Shown here: positions 14,187-18,558 of the stretch, one piece after another | How the letters are laid out: each line of letters starts with the position of its first letter | Position numbering within the stretch: position 1 is the first letter of the stretch | Assembly (NCBI GenBank): GCA_018712465.1 | Contig: DVGY01000151.1 | Coordinates: 1 to 18,558, forward strand | Length of the DNA stretch: 18,558 bases | Reading direction: 5' to 3' | Source: Candidatus Egerieicola pullicola | GTDB taxonomy: Bacteria > Bacillota > Clostridia > Oscillospirales > Ruminococcaceae | Program-made: the position numbers and the translations under genes | Notes under the pieces: generated by a model | What the model was told of the DNA's origin: nothing | Database searches by the model: none | What the model saw: the letters and a program-made list of their open reading frames with translations, nothing else

Positions 14187-14744
14187 TTAAATTTTCATGG
14201 CGCCGGACATCACACAGACCCCTTCCGCTCCGGCCTGGATGGCCAAAGGTGCATTTTCCGGAGTTATCCCGCCAATGGCGTACACCGGGATGGTCACCGC
14301 CTGACATACCTGCTGCAAGAACTCCAACCCTCTGGGGGGAAGGCCGGGCTTGCAATCGGTGGAAAAAATGTGCCCGGCCATCAAAAAATCAGCGCCAAGC
14401 TGTTGGGCCCGGACTGCTTCCTCCACCGAGTGTACCGAGATGCCCAGCCGCTGGGTTCCTCTGGGACGGCCATACTCTAAAAGCAGGCGAAAGGAAAATT
14501 GCAGCCAAGGATGACCCAACTGTTCCCCTGCCCGGGGAAATCCATTGAGGTAACAGGACACCCCCGCCGCCTGACAGAGGGAAATCACCTGTTTTGCTAA
14601 AACTGCGTAGTCTTCCCAACTAAGATCCTTTTCCCGGAGAATCAGTCCCACAGGCTTTTGCTTGAGTACCCGGTCAATCTGCTCCAGAAAGGGACGGGTG
14701 CAGAGCTTGCGGTAGGTGACGGCGATGGTATTACAGGTAAACAT
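14187..14744 (-). CDS. tenI: Thiazole tautomerase TenI
   Basis: A 185-residue (beta/alpha)8-barrel protein of the ThiE/TenI family. The closest pattern is Bacillus TenI, which aromatises the ThiG product to the thiazole carboxylate tautomer used by ThiE. SVHSVEEAVRA, GHIFSTDCKPGL with His125 at the position of the TenI catalytic histidine, IPVYAIGGITPENA and EGVCVMSGAM all follow TenI. The diphosphate- and Mg-binding segments of ThiE are absent (YLNG and WLQFSF stand where ThiE has its ND and VHLGQ segments), so thiamine-phosphate synthase activity is unlikely. The ATG at 14742-14744 overlaps the thiH stop by 14 bp and has only a weak ribosome binding site, so translation probably depends on termination-reinitiation. 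It is the last gene of the operon. Automated annotation may call it thiamine phosphate synthase. Confidence 0.85.
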   Translation of the reverse strand: MFTCNTIAVTYRKLCTRPFLEQIDRVLKQKPVGLILREKDLSWEDYAVLAKQVISLCQAAGVSCYLNGFPRAGEQLGHPWLQFSFRLLLEYGRPRGTQRLGISVHSVEEAVRAQQLGADFLMAGHIFSTDCKPGLPPRGLEFLQQVCQAVTIPVYAIGGITPENAPLAIQAGAEGVCVMSGAMKI

Positions 14745-15891
14745 AATCGTTCATCACCGGCTGCAATCCCTGAGAACGGATGCCTTCCAACACCTGGTCC
14801 ACATTCCGGGTATCGCTGATCTCGAACTGGTCGTCCCCTTCTTCTTCCCCGGCGTGACTGCCGATGCCGGTGCTCACTCCGGCGGAAATCTTGGTGGCCG
14901 CCAGACCGATGACATGATCCCGGAACCGGGCGCATTCCCGGGTGGAAATAGTCATTCCCGCAAAGGGCATAAACAACCGGTAGGCGGTCATCACCTGCAA
15001 AAGCTGAGGTTCGTGGACGTCTTTGGGGTTGATCTTATCGTTGTTGATAATGGGACGCAGACGGGGGCAGGAGAAGGAAATCTCTGCATGGGGATACTTG
15101 CGCTGGATCAACCAGGCGTGCATCCCGGTGGCAAACGCGTCCTTGCGGAAGTCGTCCAACCCCAGCAGGGCGGCAAAGGCCACACCCCGCATTCCGCCCA
15201 TGAGGGCCCGTTCCTGGGCGTTGACCCGGTAGGGGAACACCCGCTTGTGGCCGCCCAGATGGAGCTTGCTGTACTTTTCCGGGTTGTAGGTTTCCTGGAA
15301 CACCGTGACGTAGTCCGCCCCAGCTTCCCGGAGTTTGCGGTACTCATCACTGTTCATGGGGTAAACCTCCACCCCTACCATCTTGAAGTACTCCCGGGCA
15401 ATGCGGCAGGCGTCGGCAATGTAGTCCACATCACTCATTTTCCGGCTTTCCCCGGTGAGGATCAATATTTCTTCCAGACCGGTTTGGGCAATGGCTTCCA
15501 TTTCTTTGCGGATGCCGTCCATGTCCAGCTTGGCGCGACGGATCTTATTGTGGCAGTTAAAGCCGCAATAGACGCAGTAATTCTCACAGTAGTTGGAGAT
15601 ATAGAGGGGGGTAAAAACATACACTGAATTGCCGAAATGCTTCCGGGTTTCCAGTTGCGCTTTTTGGGCCATCTCTTCCAAAAAGGGAGCGGCAGCCGGG
15701 CTCAGCAGGGCAGCGAAGTCTTCCGGGGTGCGGTGATCTGCATCCAGCGCCCGGCGGACGTCGGCGGCGGTGTAGCGGTTATAGTCGTATTCCTCCCGGC
15801 GGCGGAGCACTTCATCCAAAATGGTGGAGTCAATCTGCTCCATCTCCGGGGCATATTCCATGGGATCCCAGTCTTGTGTAATTCTCGTCAT
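14731..15891 (-). CDS. thiH: 2-iminoacetate synthase ThiH (radical SAM)
   Basis: A 386-residue radical-SAM tyrosine lyase that splits tyrosine to dehydroglycine (2-iminoacetate) and p-cresol, giving ThiG its nitrogen-carbon unit for thiazole synthesis. The [4Fe-4S]-binding CxxxCxxC motif (NYCENYCVYCGFN) has Cys102, Cys106 and Cys109. LTGESR, VEVYPMN, VFQETYN and the C-terminal GLAATKISAGVSTGIG block complete the ThiH signature. It works only without oxygen, which agrees with an anaerobic host and the absence of the oxidase ThiO. The start is ATG at 15889-15891 with AAGGAGGG 7 bases upstream; the frame stays open for 53 more codons into thiG, but those encode Pro-rich sequence unlike ThiH. It follows thiG by 13 bases and overlaps tenI by 14. 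Confidence 0.96.
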   Translation of the reverse strand: MTRITQDWDPMEYAPEMEQIDSTILDEVLRRREEYDYNRYTAADVRRALDADHRTPEDFAALLSPAAAPFLEEMAQKAQLETRKHFGNSVYVFTPLYISNYCENYCVYCGFNCHNKIRRAKLDMDGIRKEMEAIAQTGLEEILILTGESRKMSDVDYIADACRIAREYFKMVGVEVYPMNSDEYRKLREAGADYVTVFQETYNPEKYSKLHLGGHKRVFPYRVNAQERALMGGMRGVAFAALLGLDDFRKDAFATGMHAWLIQRKYPHAEISFSCPRLRPIINNDKINPKDVHEPQLLQVMTAYRLFMPFAGMTISTRECARFRDHVIGLAATKISAGVSTGIGSHAGEEEGDDQFEISDTRNVDQVLEGIRSQGLQPVMNDYVYL

Positions 15892-15904
15892 GCCGGTTCC
15901 CTCC

Positions 15905-16669
15905 TTAATCCTGCAAAAATCCGGTGAGGGGGCTGGAAGCACTGGCGGTCTGACGCACCCGGCCCAAACCAGACAGGTAAGCAGCCCGGCCGGCTTCAAT
16001 GGCCTTGCGGAAAGCGCCGGCCATGGCGGGAATGTCCCCGGCGGTGGCAATGGCGGTGTTGGCCATGACAGCAGCGGCGCCCATTTCCATCACTTCGCAG
16101 GCCTGGCTGGGACGGCCGATGCCGGCGTCTACGATCACCGGCAGGTCAATTTCCTCCACCAGAATCTGAATGAATTCTTTGGTGCACAGTCCCTTATTGG
16201 AACCGATAGGTGCAGCCAAAGGCATGACAGCGGCGGCGCCGGCATTCACCAGATCCCGGGCCACATTCAAATCCGGATACATATAGGGCATCACCACAAA
16301 ACCTTCCTTGGCCAAAATCTCGGTGGCCTTAATGGTTTCGTAGTTGTCCGGCAGCAGGTACTTGGACTCGTGAATCACTTCGATTTTCACAAAGTCCCCG
16401 CAGCCCATTTCCCGGGCCAGCCGGGCAATCCGCACTGCTTCTTCCGCATTCCGAGCGCCGCTGGTGTTGGGCAGCAGAGTGACACCTTTGGGGATGTAGT
16501 CCAAAATGTTTTCAGTGTCTCCGGTATTGGCCCGACGGAGAGCCAAGGTGATGATCTGGGCACCGGCATCCTCCACCGCTGCTTTGATGAGATTCAAATC
16601 GTATTTTCCGGAGCCAAGAATAAACCGGGAGGTAAATTCATGGCCGCCTAATTTCCAGGTATCCTGCAT
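15905..16669 (-). CDS. thiG: Thiazole synthase ThiG
   Basis: A 254-residue (beta/alpha)8-barrel enzyme that joins 1-deoxy-D-xylulose 5-phosphate, dehydroglycine and the ThiS thiocarboxylate sulfur to form the thiazole of thiamine. The Schiff-base lysine is in FVKIEVI (Lys95). RFILGSGKY, TLALRRAN, LLPNTSGARNAEEAV, PLAAPIGSNKGL, VDAGIGRPSQA and NTAIATAGD are all as in ThiG proteins, and length is normal. The start is ATG at 16667-16669 with AAAGGAAG 7 bases upstream. It lies 35 bases after thiF and 13 before thiH, in the order thiS-thiF-thiG-thiH-tenI, so all five proteins of the thiazole branch are made from one transcript. Confidence 0.98.
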   Translation of the reverse strand: MQDTWKLGGHEFTSRFILGSGKYDLNLIKAAVEDAGAQIITLALRRANTGDTENILDYIPKGVTLLPNTSGARNAEEAVRIARLAREMGCGDFVKIEVIHESKYLLPDNYETIKATEILAKEGFVVMPYMYPDLNVARDLVNAGAAAVMPLAAPIGSNKGLCTKEFIQILVEEIDLPVIVDAGIGRPSQACEVMEMGAAAVMANTAIATAGDIPAMAGAFRKAIEAGRAAYLSGLGRVRQTASASSPLTGFLQD

Positions 16670-16704
16670 GATTGTTCTTCCTTTCTAATGGTAAATCAAA
16701 TAAC

Positions 16705-17361
16705 TCAGGGAGTTTCTTCTCCCAAAATCAACCGCACCACCAGGTTAGCCTGATGGCCGGCGCAAACACTGACCCGTGGGGCCATCAATCCTCGGAAGGG
16801 AGCCAGATCGGTGGTTTCGTCCCCGCAGAGGTAAAGCCGCCGGGCCGCTTTCCGGCTGTGGATGTCGTTGGCGCTGCCGTAGCCCGCCATGCCGGAGCCG
16901 GAAATCACTACCGTATCGGGACACTGTTCCAACACGGTGCTGACCAGCATGGCTTTTTGTTCCGGCTGATCAAAGGCTTCGCAGAGGATGGGGTCGTCCC
17001 GAAACAATTCCCCTGCATTTTCCTCGGTGACCCGCACCGTTTGGGGCAACAGGGTCAGGTAGGGGTTGATCTGCCGCAGCAGATCGCAGAGAGCTTTGGT
17101 CTTTTCCTGCCCCAGCTGGGGGAGGAAATACTGCTGGCGGTTCAGGTTGGTGAGATCCACCACATCAAAATCCACCAGGTGCAGCGTCCCTACTCCGGTG
17201 CGGGCCAGCATCACCGCAATGTGACTTCCCAAGCCTCCCAAACCGGCAATTCCCACCCGGGCATTGGCCAATTTTTGGCGGATCTCCGGAGAGAAGCGTT
17301 GGTCCATGGCAGCTTGGATCTGTTCTTTTGTGATGGTTGGAGCATCAGCCGCCTCCCACAA
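16705..17361 (-). CDS. thiF: ThiF-family adenylyltransferase (ThiS activation)
   Basis: A roughly 218-residue E1-like enzyme that adenylates the C-terminal glycine of ThiS for thiocarboxylate formation. The Rossmann motif VGIAGLGGLGSHIAVMLARTGVG and the ATP/Mg site DFDVVDLTNLNRQQYF are clear. It is the short clostridial ThiF form: the CxxC zinc knuckles of larger E1 enzymes are absent. The start is uncertain. TTG at 17359-17361 follows GGAGG by 9 bases inside the thiS 3' end and gives the usual N-terminal region (TKEQIQAAMDQRF); it overlaps thiS by 17 bp. The ATG at 17305-17307 would give 200 residues but lacks a ribosome binding site and removes a normally present helix. The ATG in TGATG at the thiS stop is in another frame. 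Either way the gene is coupled to thiS. Confidence 0.9.
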   Translation of the reverse strand: MWEAADAPTITKEQIQAAMDQRFSPEIRQKLANARVGIAGLGGLGSHIAVMLARTGVGTLHLVDFDVVDLTNLNRQQYFLPQLGQEKTKALCDLLRQINPYLTLLPQTVRVTEENAGELFRDDPILCEAFDQPEQKAMLVSTVLEQCPDTVVISGSGMAGYGSANDIHSRKAARRLYLCGDETTDLAPFRGLMAPRVSVCAGHQANLVVRLILGEETP

Positions 17362-17539
17362 AACGAACCACCTCCAGCTTATCCCCTTTTTCCAAGGGGG
17401 TTGCTTCATATTGTGCCCGAGGAACGATTTCCCCGTTCTTTTCTACCGCCACCCGTTTAGGATCAAATCCCATCTGGGTGAGCTGTTCCAATACGTTGGC
17501 GCAACCGGTTTTGGTCTCTCCATTTACCGTTACCGTCAT
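17345..17539 (-). CDS. thiS: Sulfur carrier protein ThiS
   Basis: A 64-residue ubiquitin-like protein ending in VGGG, the C-terminal Gly-Gly that ThiF adenylates and that carries sulfur as a thiocarboxylate for thiazole synthesis. TVTVNGETK at the N-terminus and VAVEKNGEIVPR...GDKLEVVRFVGGG fit the family. The start is ATG at 17537-17539 with GGAGG 8 bases upstream; an earlier in-frame ATG at 17578 falls inside the terminator hairpin and encodes non-ThiS residues. It is the first gene of the thi operon. It is preceded by a promoter at 17634-17662 and a strong terminator hairpin at 17563-17619, with no TPP riboswitch motif. Confidence 0.95.
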   Translation of the reverse strand: MTVTVNGETKTGCANVLEQLTQMGFDPKRVAVEKNGEIVPRAQYEATPLEKGDKLEVVRFVGGG

Positions 17540-17562
17540 CCTCTTCACCTCCCAATGAGCAA

Positions 17563-17619
17563 CAAAAAAAGAGTGCACGAAAGCTTACACCCGCGGTGGT
17601 GTACCCCTTCGTGCACTCT
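17563..17619 (-). terminator. Strong terminator/attenuator hairpin upstream of thiS
   Basis: On the minus strand, a perfect 12-bp stem (AGAGTGCACGAA, 17608-17619, with TTCGTGCACTCT, 17570-17581) encloses a perfect 6-bp inner stem (TACACC with GGTGTA) and is followed by seven T residues. It lies between the thiS start and a consensus promoter, so RNAs from that promoter meet it about 10 bases into the transcript. A 7-base tandem repeat (AGAGTGC twice, 17613-17626) means an extra upstream copy could pair with the same 3' arm. It also terminates the upstream kinase gene. Confidence 0.85.
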
Positions 17620-17633
17620 GCACTCTAAGAGAC

Positions 17634-17662
17634 AGTATACCTGCTCCTTTGCTTTTTGTCAA
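17634..17662 (-). promoter_or_regulatory. Sigma-A promoter ahead of the thi operon
   Basis: On the minus strand, a perfect -35 box TTGACA (17657-17662), a 17-base spacer and a -10 box TATACT (17634-17639). The -35 box includes the TGA stop codon of the upstream gene (17659-17661). Expected transcription start is near 17627, about 88 bases before thiS, immediately before the terminator hairpin. Confidence 0.85.
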
Positions 17663-18558
17663 GTGGTTTGTTGCTGGGCCTGTTTTTCCTTCAAAGCCGC
17701 TAAAATGCTCTGCTGCGTAAATGACAGCCCCAAACCGGTATCAATGGTCAGATGATAATTGGCAGCCGCTCCCCAAACACCGTGAGTGTAGTAACGGTAG
17801 TGCTCCCGACGCCGGCGGTCCTCCCGCTGGAGTTTTTCTTCTGCCTGCTGCAAGGAAATCCCTTCCCGCTGGGCAACCCGCTGAGCCCGAACATCCGGTT
17901 GTCCGTGCAGAAACACCCGCAGGCAGTTGGGATCCTCCCGAAGCACAAAATCTCCACAACGCCCCACAATCACGCAGTTGCCCTTGGCGGCAAATTCCCG
18001 GATGGCCTGGGATTCTGCCTGGTAAATCCGATCCTGAGGAACTGCTTTTTGTCCGCCGTAACCTTCCATGGAGTGGAGCAGGTCAAACAGCAAACTGCCG
18101 GTCATTCCTTCTTCCTTTTCCTCCACAAACTCTTCCGGTAAGCCGGTAGTTCCGGCGGCAGAACGGATTAAGTCGCTGTCGTAGTACGCCCAACCCAGCT
18201 GCTCCGCCAGCTCTTTGCCGATCTCCCGGCCGCCGCAGCCGTATTGCCGCTCTATGGTAATGCACCAAATGTCTTCTTTCTTTTCCGCACTGATTTCGGC
18301 CTGCACCGAAGGATACAGCTTGCCGGGAAGAAACCGCAGCCACCGTCCCAGCAGCCGGGCAATAAAGCCTACTAAAAGAGCTGCCACAATGGTGCCCTCC
18401 CGCACTCCTTGCAGACCGTGGAAAAAGAACAGAGACATAACGCCGGCGATCACGGTCATAGAAGCGTCAAAGCAGATTTTGGTGATGCCGAAGTCAGTAT
18501 GCCAGGTCGCCACAATGGAGCGGACAAAGGATTCTCCCGGCAGCATCACCACATCCGC
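17659..18558 (-). CDS. YczE-like membrane domain fused to cytidylate-kinase-like domain (partial, 5' end outside window)
   Basis: The visible 299 codons stay open to the window edge, so the N-terminus is missing; the GTG at 18550-18552 and ATG at 18544-18546 are probably internal. The first 80 residues look like the C-terminal part of a YczE/YitT-type membrane protein, with MLPGESFV, a cytosolic FDASMTVIAGVMSLFFF segment and GVREGTIVAALLVGFIARLLG. A linker (about 85-97) leads to a P-loop kinase-like domain of the Cytidylate_kin2 type: ITIERQYGCGGREIGKELAEQLG, YYDSDLIR, VIVGRCGDFVL and RVFLHG. Free-standing members have uncertain substrates; dCMP/CMP is only a family name. The fusion ties the nucleotide-binding domain to the membrane. 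The stop TGA at 17659-17661 overlaps the -35 box of the thi promoter. It is separate from thi function as far as can be seen. Confidence 0.85.
   Translation of the reverse strand, partial: ADVVMLPGESFVRSIVATWHTDFGITKICFDASMTVIAGVMSLFFFHGLQGVREGTIVAALLVGFIARLLGRWLRFLPGKLYPSVQAEISAEKKEDIWCITIERQYGCGGREIGKELAEQLGWAYYDSDLIRSAAGTTGLPEEFVEEKEEGMTGSLLFDLLHSMEGYGGQKAVPQDRIYQAESQAIREFAAKGNCVIVGRCGDFVLREDPNCLRVFLHGQPDVRAQRVAQREGISLQQAEEKLQREDRRRREHYRYYTHGVWGAAANYHLTIDTGLGLSFTQQSILAALKEKQAQQQTT

Noticed and set aside
15891..16050. Extra 53 N-terminal codons of ThiH
   Set aside because: They overlap thiG in another frame, encode Pro-rich sequence unlike ThiH, and the ATG at 15891 has an excellent ribosome binding site.
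14716..17460. Three long plus-strand frames (14716-15627, 15821-16651, 16672-17460)
   Set aside because: They are antisense to thiH, thiG and thiF, whose motifs are unambiguous, and encode composition typical of reverse-frame translation.
17585..17603. T-box-like ACCGCG in the thi leader
   Set aside because: ACCGCG is present on the minus strand, but the TGGN bulge that pairs with tRNA is absent, and there is no room for a specifier stem.
17540..17627. Possible TPP riboswitch before thiS
   Set aside because: The leader is only about 88 bases and lacks the CTGAGA and ACCTGATCTGGATAATACC-type conserved segments.

Overview
The window looks like chromosomal DNA of an anaerobic, low-to-mid G+C Clostridia bacterium (Bacillota, probably Oscillospirales-like). 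The evidence is strong Gram-positive ribosome binding sites, consensus sigma-A promoters, a class A penicillin-binding protein, a BofC-C-like small membrane protein, an ECF sigma factor beside DUF4367-like membrane proteins, and a thiazole pathway that uses the radical-SAM enzyme ThiH rather than an oxygen-dependent glycine oxidase. No phage, transposon, CRISPR array or plasmid gene was seen. Placement is inferred from gene content only; no database search was possible.

Layout: (1) 1-1863, minus: a MarR-type repressor overlapping the start of an ABC exporter half-transporter that leaves the window at base 1; a consensus promoter with an inverted-repeat operator candidate precedes marR. (2) 2037-2918, plus: a LysR-type regulator with its own promoter. 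(3) 3060-6097, minus: exodeoxyribonuclease III and a class A penicillin-binding protein, with an intrinsic terminator between them. (4) 6283-7921, plus: a BofC-C-like small membrane protein, then a two-gene unit of an ECF vitamin-transporter S component overlapping a uridine-kinase-like P-loop kinase. (5) 7995-9652, minus: a GH13 alpha-amylase-family enzyme and a tRNA-Glu(CUC) with its own promoter and terminator. (6) 9653-10928: a structured intergenic stretch, a doubtful small ORF and a secreted protein resembling the TasA/camelysin family. (7) 10929-14060, plus: an ECF sigma factor between two paralogous single-pass membrane proteins, probable regulators of the sigma factor. (8) 14187-17539, minus: a thiazole-synthesis operon thiS-thiF-thiG-thiH-tenI. 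(9) 17659 to the end, minus: the C-terminal part of a YczE-like membrane domain fused to a cytidylate-kinase-like domain.

How the genes work together: ThiF activates the ThiS C-terminal glycine for sulfur loading, ThiH makes dehydroglycine from tyrosine, ThiG builds the thiazole and TenI converts its tautomer. The pyrimidine branch and the coupling enzyme ThiE are not in the window. The ECF S component and kinase could form an uptake-and-trap module for a vitamin or nucleoside. The sigma factor and its two paralogous partners look like a cell-envelope signalling unit with two alternative sensors.

The least ordinary parts are the two-receptor sigma operon, the short promoter-plus-terminator element in front of thiS (attenuator or small RNA), the S-component/kinase pair, the membrane-kinase fusion and the long imperfect hairpin at 9753-9832.
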